A stretch of 64,000 nucleotides of DNA. Source: Pseudodonghicola sp048268305. GTDB taxonomy: Bacteria; Pseudomonadota; Alphaproteobacteria; Rhodobacterales; Rhodobacteraceae. The stretch spans positions 1 through 64,000 of the forward strand of contig NZ_JBLWVT010000002.1 of the NCBI RefSeq assembly GCF_048268305.1, read 5' to 3'. Below the pieces are notes generated by a model. That model had not been told where the DNA came from. It saw only the letters and a list, made by a program, of their open reading frames with translations, and did not search any database. The translations under genes were made by a program, and so were the position numbers. This document shows positions 25,334 through 34,395 of the stretch, in pieces (within the stretch, counting starts at the first letter, position 1; each line of letters starts with the position of its first letter).

Positions 25334-26962
25334 ATGTCACTGGAATTCAAAGATATTCGTGGTGCCCTGATCGGCGAAGGCACCGCCATTCCCGGCCCCT
25401 TCGGGCCGCGTGCGTTGCTTTATGCCGATTACGTCGCCTCGGGCCGCGCGCTCGCCTTCATCGAGGATGCGATCCGCACCCATGTGTTGCCCTACTATGG
25501 CAATACCCATACCGAGACCTCCTTCACCGGCAGGCGCACCACGCAGCTGCGCGAAATGGCGCGCGAGGCGGTGCGCGCGGCGGTCGACGCGGATGACAAC
25601 CACGCGGTGATCTTCACCGGGGCCGGGGCGACCGGCGCGGTCGACAAGCTGGTGCGGGCGCTGGCGATGATGGGGCTGGAGCAGGGGGCGGTGGTCTTCG
25701 TCGGCCCCTATGAGCATCATTCGAACGATCTGCCTTGGCGCGAAAGCGGCGCCACCGTCGTCCGGGTGCCGCTGAACGAGGGGGGGAGCATCTGTCTTGA
25801 GACGCTGGAGCGCAAGCTGGCGACCCATGCGGATGCGCCGCTGAAGATCGGCGCCTTCTCGGCCGCTTCCAACGTCACCGGGGTGCTGACCGACCTGCGC
25901 GCCATCGCGCGTCTGATGCATGCCCATGGTGGTCTCTGCATCGCCGATTTCGCCGCCGCCGCGCCCTATGTGCCGATCCGCCTGGCCGAAACCGCGCCGG
26001 GCGCCGCTGACCGGATCGACGCCGCGGTGCTGTCGCCGCACAAATATCCCGGCGGCCCCGGCGCCTCGGGCGTGCTGGTGGCCGATCGCGGCTTTTTCGC
26101 CGGTGCGCGCCCGACGATGGTGGGCGGCGGCACGGTGACCTATGTCACCGCCGAGGGGCATTCCTATGTCACCGATCCAGAACATCGGGAGGAGGGGGGC
26201 ACGCCCGCCATCGTCGACAACATCCGCGCCGGCATGGTGATGCAGCTCAAGCGCGACATGGACGAGGCGCGGGTGGCGGCGCGGGAAACCACGCTGACCC
26301 GCCGTCTGGAAGATGCCCTGCGCGCCATTCCGGGGGTTGAGTTGCTGGGCCCGCGCAACGTGCCGCGTCTGGGCATTTTCTCGTTCAATATCAGGGTGAA
26401 GGGGCGGCTTCTTCATCATAACTACGTGGTCGCGCTGTTGAATGATCTGTTCGGCATCCAGGCGCGGGGCGGCTGTTCCTGCGCCGGGCCTTACGGTCAT
26501 GCGCTGCTGCGGATCGACGGCGCCACCAGTGCGCGGCATGAAGAGGCAGTGCATCACGGCCATACCGCCTTCCGGCCCGGCTGGGCGCGGCTGGGGGTGA
26601 ACTGGTTCTTCGAGGATGCGGATGTCGATCACATCGCCGCCGCGATCCGCTTCATCGCCGAACATGGGCTTGAGATGCTGCCGCATTACCGGCTGGACCC
26701 GACCGAGGGCGTCTGGCGCGCCCGTCCACCGGTCGAGGATGCGCCGCCCTCTTGCCTGTCGGCGCTCTGGTCCGGCGCGGCCGAGATGGACTGCCCGCTG
26801 CCCGACTTTGACGCCTGCCTGGCCCAGGCTGCGGCCCTGGCCGGGGCCGCCGCCGGCCTGTCGCCCGCCGATCCGCTTGACCTGCCCGCCGAAGAAGAGG
26901 CGCTGCGCTGGTTCTGGCTGCCGCATGAGGCCGCCGCCCTGACAGAAGAAGGAGCCGCCTGA
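25334..26962 (+). CDS. Aminotransferase class V, cysteine desulfurase/selenocysteine lyase-like
   Basis: 542 aa PLP enzyme. The PLP lysine is in LSPHKYPGG (about residue 237), with YEHHSND (about 126-132) and ASNVTG (about 178-183) around the cofactor. RGGCSCAGPYGH (about 379-390) puts Cys381 and Cys383 where cysteine desulfurases carry the persulfide cysteine. A C-terminal extension of about 150 residues makes it longer than IscS/SufS (about 400 aa). ATG 25334 is chosen over a TTG two codons earlier. The neighbours suggest sulfur or amino removal from a catabolic substrate rather than Fe-S assembly; this is inference. Confidence 0.87.
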   Translation: MSLEFKDIRGALIGEGTAIPGPFGPRALLYADYVASGRALAFIEDAIRTHVLPYYGNTHTETSFTGRRTTQLREMAREAVRAAVDADDNHAVIFTGAGATGAVDKLVRALAMMGLEQGAVVFVGPYEHHSNDLPWRESGATVVRVPLNEGGSICLETLERKLATHADAPLKIGAFSAASNVTGVLTDLRAIARLMHAHGGLCIADFAAAAPYVPIRLAETAPGAADRIDAAVLSPHKYPGGPGASGVLVADRGFFAGARPTMVGGGTVTYVTAEGHSYVTDPEHREEGGTPAIVDNIRAGMVMQLKRDMDEARVAARETTLTRRLEDALRAIPGVELLGPRNVPRLGIFSFNIRVKGRLLHHNYVVALLNDLFGIQARGGCSCAGPYGHALLRIDGATSARHEEAVHHGHTAFRPGWARLGVNWFFEDADVDHIAAAIRFIAEHGLEMLPHYRLDPTEGVWRARPPVEDAPPSCLSALWSGAAEMDCPLPDFDACLAQAAALAGAAAGLSPADPLDLPAEEEALRWFWLPHEAAALTEEGAA

Positions 26963-28266
26963 TGGGCGAAGCTGTCGAATTCCCGAAATCGCTCTGGGCC
27001 GCCACCGCGCCGGAGCGTGCTGTCACGGCCCCGCTCAAGGGCACCGAGGAGACTGATGTCGCGGTGATCGGCGCCGGTTTCACCGGGCTTTCCGCCGCGA
27101 TCGAGGCGGCCAAGCGCGGCCATGCGGTGACGCTGCTGGAGGGCAAGGCCGCCGGTTGGGGCGCCTCGGGGCGCAACAATGGCCAGGTGATCCCGATCCT
27201 GACCAGCGCCGAGCCTGACGTCTGGGTCAGCCGCTATGGCGAGGCCGGCAGGCGGATGGTCAATCTGATCGGCAATTCCGGCGATGTGCTGTTCAACCTG
27301 GTGCGCGAATTCGACATGCAGGCCGAGGCGGAGCAGGCAGGCTGGTTCCAGCCGGCGCATACCCCTGGCCGGGTGAAACTGTCGCAAAAGCGGGTCGACG
27401 CCTGGCAGCGGTTCGGTTTCCCGGCCGAGCTGAAGGACGCCAGCGAGACGGCAGAGATCCTCGGCACTGATTTCTGGTATGGCGGCATGTACAACCGCAC
27501 CGGCGGCCATGTGAACCCGCTGGCCTTGGCGCGCGAGATGGCGCGCGCGGCCGAGGGGCTGGGCGTGGTGATCCACGAACAATCCCCGGTCCAGAGCTTT
27601 GTCCGCGAGGGCGCCCAATGGGTGATCCGCACCCCTGGCGGCACACTGAAGGCCCGTGCGCTGATCCTTGCCACCAACGCCTATACCGGGGAATTGGCGC
27701 CGAAGCTCGCCCCCCGGATCGCCCATTCCATCGTTCCGGTGCTGAGCTGGCAGATGGCGACCCAGCCGGTGAGCGACAATCTGCGCGCCAAGATCCTGCC
27801 GGGACGGCAGGCGGTGTCGGACACGCGCGGAGATCTGCGTTTCTTCCGCTATGACGCCCGTAACCGGCTGATCACCGGCGGCGCGGTGATGGGGAATTTC
27901 AATGTCGCCAACCGGGTCCGCCAGAAGGCCGCCCGCAATCTGGCCGAGGCGTTTCCCGATCTGGGCCTGCCCGAGATGACCCACGTCTGGTCGGGCTTCA
28001 TCGGCATGAACTGGGACCGCTTCCCGCGCGTGCACAAGCTGGGTCCGGACGGCTGGGCCTGGATCGGCTGCAACGGGCGCGGCGTGGCGCTTGGCACCTC
28101 TCTGGGTCGCGAATTGGCGCGCGCGGTGACCGGCGTGGCGGAACAGGAACTGGCCCTGCCGGTGACCGAGCCGCATCCCTTCCCGCTGCACGGGATCGTG
28201 CGTCGGGTCGCCCCCACCTATCTTGCCTGGCTGAAACGCCAGGACCACAAGGAACTGAACCTCTGA
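26962..28266 (+). CDS. FAD-dependent amine/amino acid oxidoreductase (PuuB-like, DAO family)
   Basis: 434 aa. The FAD-binding Rossmann motif is VAVIGAGFTGLSAAIEAAKR (about residues 33-52), followed by GWGASGRNNGQV (about 70-81), the pattern of gamma-glutamylputrescine oxidase and related enzymes that oxidise secondary amines or imino acids. Near the C-terminus, WSGFIGMNWDRFPRVHKLG contacts FAD and substrate. Start overlaps the stop of the PLP enzyme by one base. No signal peptide, so cytoplasmic. Confidence 0.9.
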   Translation: MGEAVEFPKSLWAATAPERAVTAPLKGTEETDVAVIGAGFTGLSAAIEAAKRGHAVTLLEGKAAGWGASGRNNGQVIPILTSAEPDVWVSRYGEAGRRMVNLIGNSGDVLFNLVREFDMQAEAEQAGWFQPAHTPGRVKLSQKRVDAWQRFGFPAELKDASETAEILGTDFWYGGMYNRTGGHVNPLALAREMARAAEGLGVVIHEQSPVQSFVREGAQWVIRTPGGTLKARALILATNAYTGELAPKLAPRIAHSIVPVLSWQMATQPVSDNLRAKILPGRQAVSDTRGDLRFFRYDARNRLITGGAVMGNFNVANRVRQKAARNLAEAFPDLGLPEMTHVWSGFIGMNWDRFPRVHKLGPDGWAWIGCNGRGVALGTSLGRELARAVTGVAEQELALPVTEPHPFPLHGIVRRVAPTYLAWLKRQDHKELNL

Positions 28267-28280
28267 CAGGAGACCTACTC

Positions 28281-28775
28281 ATGGCTGAAACCGAAGGCAT
28301 GGATCTCAACGATATCCCGATCCTCCTGCGCCGCAAGATCGAGGCGATGATCCTGAAACACGTGCTTGACGTGATCACCGAACGTTCGGGCCGCGAGGAG
28401 GCCGAGGCGGTGATCGGCGCCGCCTGTTCGAAATCCGCCATCGAACAGGGCCAGATGCTGGCCGAGGCGCTGGGGCATGCCCCGGACCTGACCGATTTCG
28501 CCGCCATCCAGCCGGCCTGGACCCGCGAGGACGCGCTCAGGATCGAGATGCTGGAAGCCTCCGAGGAGAAGATGGATTTCAACGTCACCCGCTGCCGCTA
28601 TGCCGAGATGTATCGCGACATGGGGATCGGCGATATCGGCCATCTGCTGTCCTGCAACCGCGATGGCGATTTCTGTATCGGCTATAACCCGGAGATCGAG
28701 ATGACCCGCACCCAGACCATCATGAAGGGCGCACCCTATTGCGATTTCCGTTACCGCATGAAGAAGGAGGCCTGA
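28281..28775 (+). CDS. L-2-amino-thiazoline-4-carboxylic acid hydrolase family protein
   Basis: 164 aa, matching the small ATC-hydrolase family. Characterised members open the thiazoline ring of L-2-amino-thiazoline-4-carboxylate to S-carbamoyl-cysteine in Pseudomonas. The conserved C-terminal half is visible: NVTRCRYAEMYRDMG (residues 101-115), SCNRDGDFCIGYNP (124-137) and YCDFRYRMK (153-161), with Cys105, Cys125, Cys132 and Cys154 as likely functional residues. It is followed three bases later by an M20 amidohydrolase, which could act on the carbamoyl product. Some relatives are annotated only from sequence, so the substrate is uncertain. Confidence 0.82.
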   Translation: MAETEGMDLNDIPILLRRKIEAMILKHVLDVITERSGREEAEAVIGAACSKSAIEQGQMLAEALGHAPDLTDFAAIQPAWTREDALRIEMLEASEEKMDFNVTRCRYAEMYRDMGIGDIGHLLSCNRDGDFCIGYNPEIEMTRTQTIMKGAPYCDFRYRMKKEA

Positions 28776-28778
28776 TCC

Positions 28779-29948
28779 ATGGCCGTTGAGAACTGGGTCG
28801 CCAAGGAGGTCGCCACGCTGACCGAATTCCGCCGCGACCTGCACCAGAACCCCGAACTGCTCTATGACGTCACCCGCACTGCCCAGACCGTCGCCGAGGC
28901 GCTGCGCGCCGCCGGGGTGGACGAGGTGCACGAGGGCATCGGCAAGACCGGCGTGGTCGGCGTGATCCGCGGGCAGAGCGATACCTCGGGCCGCACCATC
29001 GGGCTGCGCGCCGACATGGACGCACTGCCGATCAAGGAAGAGACCGGCAAGCCCTGGGCCTCGCAGATCGAGGGCAAGATGCATGCCTGCGGCCATGACG
29101 GGCATACCACCATGCTGCTCGGCGCCGCCAAGCACCTGGCCGAGAGCCGCGCCTTCGACGGCACGGTGATCGTGATCTTCCAGCCCGCCGAAGAGGGCGG
29201 CGCCGGGGCGCGGGCGATGATCGAGGACGGCTTGTTCAAACGCTGGCCCTGTGACGAGGTTTACGGCATGCACAACCGGCCGAACCTGCCGCTCGGCCAA
29301 TTCACCATCGCGCCGGGGCCGATCATGGGCTCGGTCGACGAGGTGAAGATCACCATCACCGGTCGCGGCGGCCATGCGGCGCGCCCGGAACAGACGCTCG
29401 ACCCGCTGCCGATGGCGGCGGCGCTGCTGCAGGCGGTGCAGACGCTGATTTCGCGCAACAAGGATCCGATCGACAGCGCGGTGATCTCGCTCTGCACCAT
29501 CCACGCCGGCAATGCCTTCAACGTCATTCCGCAGGCGGTGGAGATGACCGGCACCGTGCGCACCCTGCGCGAAGAGGTGCGCGACATGGTGGAAACCCGG
29601 ATGCGGGCGATGGTCGAACATATCGCCTTGGCCTTTGGCGGCGAGGGCAAGCTGGAGTATACCCGGCATTACCCGGTGACGGTGAACCACGAGCGCGAAA
29701 CCGAGCTGGCGGCCAAGGCGGCGCAGGAGGTTGCGGGCGTCGAGAACGTGCATCTCGACATGCCGCAAACCCTGGGGGGCGAGGATTTCTCCTTCATGCT
29801 CAACGAGGTGCCGGGCGCGATGATCAACGTCGGCAACGGCCCCTCGGCCGGTCTGCATCACCCGATGTACGACTTCAACGACGAGGTGATCGCCTGGGGC
29901 TGTTCCTATTGGACCACGCTGGTCCGCCAGCGGCTGCCGCAAGCGTGA
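28779..29948 (+). CDS. M20 family metallo-amidohydrolase
   Basis: 389 aa, of the hippurate hydrolase/IAA-amino-acid hydrolase type. Metal ligands: Cys104 and His106 in ACGHDGHT, Glu138-Glu139 in PAEEGG, His165 in GMHN, and a C-terminal His in GLHHPMYDF. The lid domain contains RGGHAARPEQTLDP (about residue 198). Start at ATG 28779 has AAGGAGG upstream, spanning the previous stop. In the ATC pathway the second step is removal of a carbamoyl group from S/N-carbamoyl-cysteine; this protein is positioned for that but M20 enzymes also cleave acyl amides. Confidence 0.9.
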   Translation: MAVENWVAKEVATLTEFRRDLHQNPELLYDVTRTAQTVAEALRAAGVDEVHEGIGKTGVVGVIRGQSDTSGRTIGLRADMDALPIKEETGKPWASQIEGKMHACGHDGHTTMLLGAAKHLAESRAFDGTVIVIFQPAEEGGAGARAMIEDGLFKRWPCDEVYGMHNRPNLPLGQFTIAPGPIMGSVDEVKITITGRGGHAARPEQTLDPLPMAAALLQAVQTLISRNKDPIDSAVISLCTIHAGNAFNVIPQAVEMTGTVRTLREEVRDMVETRMRAMVEHIALAFGGEGKLEYTRHYPVTVNHERETELAAKAAQEVAGVENVHLDMPQTLGGEDFSFMLNEVPGAMINVGNGPSAGLHHPMYDFNDEVIAWGCSYWTTLVRQRLPQA

Positions 29949-29955
29949 CGTTGGC

Positions 29956-29982
29956 GCGGCGCGGCCGTCGGGGTCGCGCCGC
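29956..29982 (+). terminator. Possible terminator hairpin after the ABC/ATC operon
   Basis: GCGGCGCG (29956-29963) pairs with CGCGCCGC (29975-29982) across an 11-base loop, eight bases after the M20 stop codon. No T tract is evident. The remainder up to 30115 holds no gene and presumably the promoter of the next SDR gene. Confidence 0.4.
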
Positions 29983-30115
29983 CTGTCGCTTCTGGGCCGG
30001 CGGCCGCTGTCTCGGTCGCTTTGGCGCATCTTGAATGTCATTGGCGCGCATTGCTGGTTTCGCGATGGCCTGGCTTCCGTAGATTGGGGCCGAGCAATCG
30101 AAGGGAGATGCGGCC

Positions 30116-30946
30116 ATGAAGCGCATTCTGATCACCGGTGCCGCCAGCGGCTTCGGCAAGGGGCTGGCCCTGGCCCTGGCCGCCAAAGGGCACCACGTTA
30201 TCGCCGCCGTGCAATACCCGCAGCAGCGGACCGAGCTTTTGGCCGAGGCCTGGGCGGCTAATGTCGAGATGGAGATCATCAAGCTCGACATCACCAATCC
30301 GCAAGATCGCGCCCGCGCCTTCACCCATGAGATCGACATTCTGGTCAACAACGCTGGCCAGATGCAGGCCGGGCCGGTGGCGGAAATGCCGATGGAGCGG
30401 GTGCGCGAGAATTTCGAGGTCAACGTCTTCGGCACTTTGGCGATGATCCAGGGATTCGTTCCGCAGATGGCGGCGCGCCGTGCCGGCAAGATCGTCACCG
30501 TCACCTCGATGGGCGGGCTGATCACCGTGCCCTTCGCCGCCGTCTATACCGCCACCAAACACGCGCTCGAAGGGCTGATCGAGGGGCTCAGGACCGAGCT
30601 GGCCGAGACCGGGATCGAATTCTGCACCGCCAATCCAGGGATCTTCGGCACCGGTTTCAACGACCGCGGCGCCGAAACGGCGCTGGAATGGTTCGATCCC
30701 AAGACCTCGTTGTCGAAATCGCCGATGCTGACGATGTTCGACATGATCGGCGGGGCCGAGCCGATGCCCGGCCAGCTTGATCCGCAGATCATGGTCGACG
30801 CGCTGGTCGACATCTGCGAAGCCGAGAACACCAAGTTCCGCAACGTGGTGCCCGCCGAAACCGAGGCCTGGATCAAAATGATGCAGAAACAGGCCTGGAT
30901 CGCGCATCGGAACGATCCGATCTATCTTGATCCAACGGCGGGGTAA
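30116..30946 (+). CDS. Short-chain dehydrogenase/reductase
   Basis: 276 aa. Cofactor site ITGAASGFGKGLALALA (about residues 5-21), then VNNAGQM (about 78-84), TSMGG (about 128) and YTATKHALEGL (about 143-153) with the catalytic Tyr and Lys. AAVQYPQQR after beta-2 does not clearly specify NAD or NADP. A small C-terminal extension occurs after the core. It is followed four bases later by an AraC-type regulator, forming an SDR-regulator pair. Confidence 0.9.
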   Translation: MKRILITGAASGFGKGLALALAAKGHHVIAAVQYPQQRTELLAEAWAANVEMEIIKLDITNPQDRARAFTHEIDILVNNAGQMQAGPVAEMPMERVRENFEVNVFGTLAMIQGFVPQMAARRAGKIVTVTSMGGLITVPFAAVYTATKHALEGLIEGLRTELAETGIEFCTANPGIFGTGFNDRGAETALEWFDPKTSLSKSPMLTMFDMIGGAEPMPGQLDPQIMVDALVDICEAENTKFRNVVPAETEAWIKMMQKQAWIAHRNDPIYLDPTAG

Positions 30947-30950
30947 GACG

Positions 30951-31883
30951 ATGACTGAACGGTTTCATCTCGGCCCGGGAACGCTGGCCTATGCGCGGGC
31001 GCTGGGGTTCGATATCCCGGCTGGCGGCCATCGGTCGCTGGCGCTGGAGCCGCGCGTCTATTACGGGCTTTTCGCGGCGGCCGAGCCGATGGCGGCCGAT
31101 CTTTATCAGGGGGTGCTCGATCATTTCGGTTTCGAAACGCTCGATCCCGCGCTGCTGATCGGCCTGTGCAGTGAAAACCTGGCGTCGGCGGCGCTGCGGA
31201 TCGCGCAGTACAAGCCGCTGATCGGGCCGCTTGGCCTTGACGTCGGTCAGGATAACGGCGGGCTGCAGCTTCGCTTCAGCTGGCCGGAACCGCTGCCGGT
31301 GCCGCCGTTGCTGCTGGCGATCGAGACGCTGTTCTGGGTGGCGCTGGCGCGGCGCGGGCCGGTCGTGCCGCAGCCTGCGCTGACGGTGACCTTGCCGGCC
31401 TTGCCGCCGGAACGGGGGCTTTTCGAGCAGATCATCGGGACAAGGGTGATGCTGGGGGCGCGGCAGGAAATCGGGTTCTCGGCCCGGGCGGCCTCTGCCC
31501 CCTTCTCGTCGCGGCGCGACGATCTGGTCGAGGTGCTGCAACGCAGCCTTTGCGTTGTGGCGACCGACCGCAGTTTCATCACCGCATTGCGCCAGGCGCT
31601 GACCTCGGCCTTGCCGGCCGGGCGTGCCACCATCGGCACCATCGCCTCGGACTTGGGGATGAGCCGGCGCACCCTGCAGCGACGGCTGGGCGAGGCTGGC
31701 ACCAGCTTTCGGCAGGAGCTGACGGCAGTGCGCGCCGCGCTCGATGCGCAGCTCATCGAGGCGCGCGGCCATTCCTCGGCCGAGGCGGCCTTTCTGTTGG
31801 GGTTTCGGGACGTGAATTCGCTCTACCGCGCGCGCAAGAGCTGGGACGGCGCCGCCATCCGCGACAAGGCGGCCGCGGAATGA
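30951..31883 (+). CDS. AraC-family transcriptional regulator with arabinose-binding-like N-terminal domain
   Basis: 310 aa. The N-terminal two-thirds resemble the Arabinose_bd-type domain of OruR/ArgR-like AraC regulators (LYQGVLDHFGFETLDPALLI). The C-terminal AraC helix-turn-helix pair includes IGTIASDLGMSRRTLQRRLG (about residues 220-239) and AAFLLGFRDVNSLYRARKSW (about 282-301). Start taken at ATG 30951 just after the SDR stop; an earlier frame start lies within the SDR gene. Probably regulates the SDR gene or the following aminotransferase. Confidence 0.85.
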   Translation: MTERFHLGPGTLAYARALGFDIPAGGHRSLALEPRVYYGLFAAAEPMAADLYQGVLDHFGFETLDPALLIGLCSENLASAALRIAQYKPLIGPLGLDVGQDNGGLQLRFSWPEPLPVPPLLLAIETLFWVALARRGPVVPQPALTVTLPALPPERGLFEQIIGTRVMLGARQEIGFSARAASAPFSSRRDDLVEVLQRSLCVVATDRSFITALRQALTSALPAGRATIGTIASDLGMSRRTLQRRLGEAGTSFRQELTAVRAALDAQLIEARGHSSAEAAFLLGFRDVNSLYRARKSWDGAAIRDKAAAE

Positions 31884-32093
31884 CCGCGCTGTCTCGGCGC
31901 TTCACCGATGCGCGGGGCGTTCGGCGGTTGCCAGTTTGTTGGTCGGACCACGACCGGGACAGGGGTGGCGCGAATTTTCCGGCGCGGGGATCGGCGCCTT
32001 TGGTATAGGTCTGGGGCAGATCGGCATCGCGGGCCGGATTCGGTGAGGATCAGCACCGCGATGGCGTCCGAGACACCATAAGGAAGCCCTGTC
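31884..32093. other. Intergenic region without a recognised gene
   Basis: This 210-bp stretch separates the AraC and aminotransferase genes. It has a short inverted repeat GGTCG/CGACC (31941-31955) and no convincing coding frame. A promoter for the aminotransferase is expected here but no clear hexamers stand out. Confidence 0.5.
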
Positions 32094-33485
32094 ATGACCC
32101 CGCAGCACAGCCCCGCCCATGATCCCCGCGGACCCTTCGGCCCCCAGGGCGGCCCGATCCAGGTGTTCTACATGCCACCCGAGGCGAAGCGGCGGCCGAC
32201 GATCTCCCATGCCGAGGGGGTCTATATGTGGGACACCGAGGGCAAGCGCTATTTCGATGCGACCTCGGGGCCGGTGGTCAGCAATATCGGCCATGGCGAC
32301 AAGGCGGTTCTGGCGGCGATGGCCGAGCAGGCGGCGAAGGTCTGTTTCGCCTCGCGCGCCCTGTTCGAGAACGAGCCGAATATCCTGCTGGCCGATCTGG
32401 TGGCGCGACTGGCGGGGCCGGGGCTTGACCGTGCCTTCGTGGTCTCCGGCGGATCGGAGGCGACCGAGGCGGCGATCAAGCTGGCGCGGCAATATGCCGT
32501 CGCCCGGGGCGAGCCCGGGCGCTGGAAGGTGCTCGGCCGTGATCCCGGCTATCACGGGGCGACGCTGGGGGCGGCCTCGGTGACCGGCGATCCCGAGACC
32601 GACGCGATCTTCGGCCCGGTGATGCAGGTGATGCCGCGAGTGCCCGCACCCTTCACCTATCGGTTGCCTGACAATCACGACGCCGACAGTTATGCCCGCG
32701 CCTGCGCCCGCGCGCTGGAGGAGGTCATCCTGGAAGAGGGGCCGGAAACCGTGCTGGCCTTCATCATGGAGCCGGTGGGTGGGCTGGCCACGGGGGCGCT
32801 GGTGGCACCCGATCACTATTACACCGCGGTGCGCGAGATCTGCAGCCGCCACGGCGTCCTGCTGATCTTTGACGAGGTGATGAGCGGGGCAGGGCGCACC
32901 GGGACTTTCCTGGCCGCCGATCATTGGCCCGATGCGCGGCCCGACATGGTGACGCTCGCCAAGGGGGTGGCAGCGGGCTATACGCCGCTGGGCATGGCGC
33001 TGGCCCCGAAAGAGATGGTCGATACCGTGGTCGCCGCCGGTGGCTTTCTGCATGGGCATACCTATTGCGCCAATCCGCTGTCCTGCGCGGTGGGTCATGC
33101 GGTGCTGACCCAGGTGGTCGAACGGGATCTGATCGGTAACGCCCGCCATATCGGCGCCCTGCTGCGTCAGCGATTGCTGGCGCTGATGGCGGACAGCCCG
33201 GTGGTGGGCGATGTTCGCGGGCTGGGGCTGTTGCAGGCGATCGAGATCGTCGCCGACAAGGGCAGCAAGGCGATCTTTCCGCCCGAGCGCAATGCCATCG
33301 GCCGGATTGTCGAACTTGGGATGGAGCGGGGGCTGCTGCTCTACTCCCGGCGCACCGCCAAGGGCCGCTATGGCGAATGGCTGATGATCACCCCGCCGCT
33401 GACCCTGACCGAGGCCGAGCTGGACGAGATGATCGAGCTGCTGCGCGACACGCTCGCCGCCTTCGCGGTCGAAACCGGCGCCTGA
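32094..33485 (+). CDS. Class III aminotransferase (omega-transaminase type)
   Basis: 463 aa PLP enzyme of the fold-I omega-aminotransferases. SGSEATEAAIKLARQY-like segment at about residues 118-134, HGATLGAASVTGD (about 152), LLIFDEVMSGAGRTGTF (about 257-273) with the PLP-ring Asp, and TLAKGVAAGYTPLGM (about 285-299) with the Schiff-base Lys. C-terminus is normal. It is convergent with a LysR gene, whose reading frame runs through the last 118 bases of this gene. The amino donor is not predictable. Confidence 0.91.
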   Translation: MTPQHSPAHDPRGPFGPQGGPIQVFYMPPEAKRRPTISHAEGVYMWDTEGKRYFDATSGPVVSNIGHGDKAVLAAMAEQAAKVCFASRALFENEPNILLADLVARLAGPGLDRAFVVSGGSEATEAAIKLARQYAVARGEPGRWKVLGRDPGYHGATLGAASVTGDPETDAIFGPVMQVMPRVPAPFTYRLPDNHDADSYARACARALEEVILEEGPETVLAFIMEPVGGLATGALVAPDHYYTAVREICSRHGVLLIFDEVMSGAGRTGTFLAADHWPDARPDMVTLAKGVAAGYTPLGMALAPKEMVDTVVAAGGFLHGHTYCANPLSCAVGHAVLTQVVERDLIGNARHIGALLRQRLLALMADSPVVGDVRGLGLLQAIEIVADKGSKAIFPPERNAIGRIVELGMERGLLLYSRRTAKGRYGEWLMITPPLTLTEAELDEMIELLRDTLAAFAVETGA

Positions 33486-34393
33486 CCCGCCACCAGCAGG
33501 CGCCGCACCTGGTCGACCACCCGGCTTGCGGCCGGGGGCAGTTGCAGCCCCTTCAGGGTGACCAGATAGGCCTCGCGCTGAAGCGGCAGCCAATCCTGCT
33601 GCAGCGGGCGGAGGCCGGCGGTATCCTCTGCCGACAGGGCGTTGCGGGCCAAGAGGGTGATCAGGTCGCTGCGGCGCAACATCGCGCAGGTGGCGAAAAG
33701 CGAACTGGTCTGAACCCGGGCCGACGGCGGCGTCTCGCCGGCCTCGGCGTAAAGGCGGTTCAGCTCGCCCTGCAACCGTGTGCTCATCCGCGGCAGGATC
33801 CAGCCATAGGGCGCCAGATCGGCCAAGCGTCGCGGCGGCCGCTGGTGTAGCGGGTGATCCTCGCGGGTGACGATCACCAGATCGTCGACCAGCAGCCGGT
33901 GGAAGGCGAGATCGGGATCAAGCGCCGTGGCGTGCCGGTCGGAGCGGACCCAGCCCAGCAGCGCGCAATCGATCTCGCGCGTCTTGATCCAGTCGCAAAG
34001 CTCCTGCGTGGTGCCCTCGCGGATGGTATAGCGCACCTCGGGCTGCACTGGCTCCAGCGCGACAAGCGCGTCGGGAAGCGTGCGGGTCAGGAAGGAGGGG
34101 CCGGCGCCGATCCGGACGTGGCCGGTCAGCCCCGACCGCATCTCTGACATCAGCTCCTGCGTCTCGGCGACCTCGGCCAGGATTGCCTCGGCGCGGCGGC
34201 GCAGGGCGGTGCCGGCATCGGTCAGCGCGATCCCCCGGCCGTTGCGGATATAGAGCTGCACGCAGAGATCGGCCTGCAGTTTGGCCATGGTCTTGGACAG
34301 CGCCGGTTGCGAGATCCCCAGCGTCTCGGCCGCCTGGGACAGGTTCATATGCTCGACCACGGCGAGAAAGCAGCGCAGGTGCTGAAGGTTCAT
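33368..34393 (-). CDS. LysR-family transcriptional regulator with an antisense-encoded C-terminal tail
   Basis: 341 aa; typical LysR proteins are about 300. The N-terminal helix-turn-helix is plain (LRCFLAVVEHMNLSQAAETL, SQPALSKTMAKL, residues 6-45), and the effector domain starts about residue 90 (GHVRIGAGPSFL). After about residue 303 the frame has no stop and continues 118 bases antisense into the aminotransferase gene, giving a Ser-rich tail (SRSSSIISSSSASVRVSGG). The true functional end may be near 33490. It is divergent from the amidase gene at 34527, its likely target. Confidence 0.88.
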   Translation of the reverse strand: MNLQHLRCFLAVVEHMNLSQAAETLGISQPALSKTMAKLQADLCVQLYIRNGRGIALTDAGTALRRRAEAILAEVAETQELMSEMRSGLTGHVRIGAGPSFLTRTLPDALVALEPVQPEVRYTIREGTTQELCDWIKTREIDCALLGWVRSDRHATALDPDLAFHRLLVDDLVIVTREDHPLHQRPPRRLADLAPYGWILPRMSTRLQGELNRLYAEAGETPPSARVQTSSLFATCAMLRRSDLITLLARNALSAEDTAGLRPLQQDWLPLQREAYLVTLKGLQLPPAASRVVDQVRRLLVAGQAPVSTAKAASVSRSSSIISSSSASVRVSGGVIISHSP

Positions 34394-34395
34394 AT

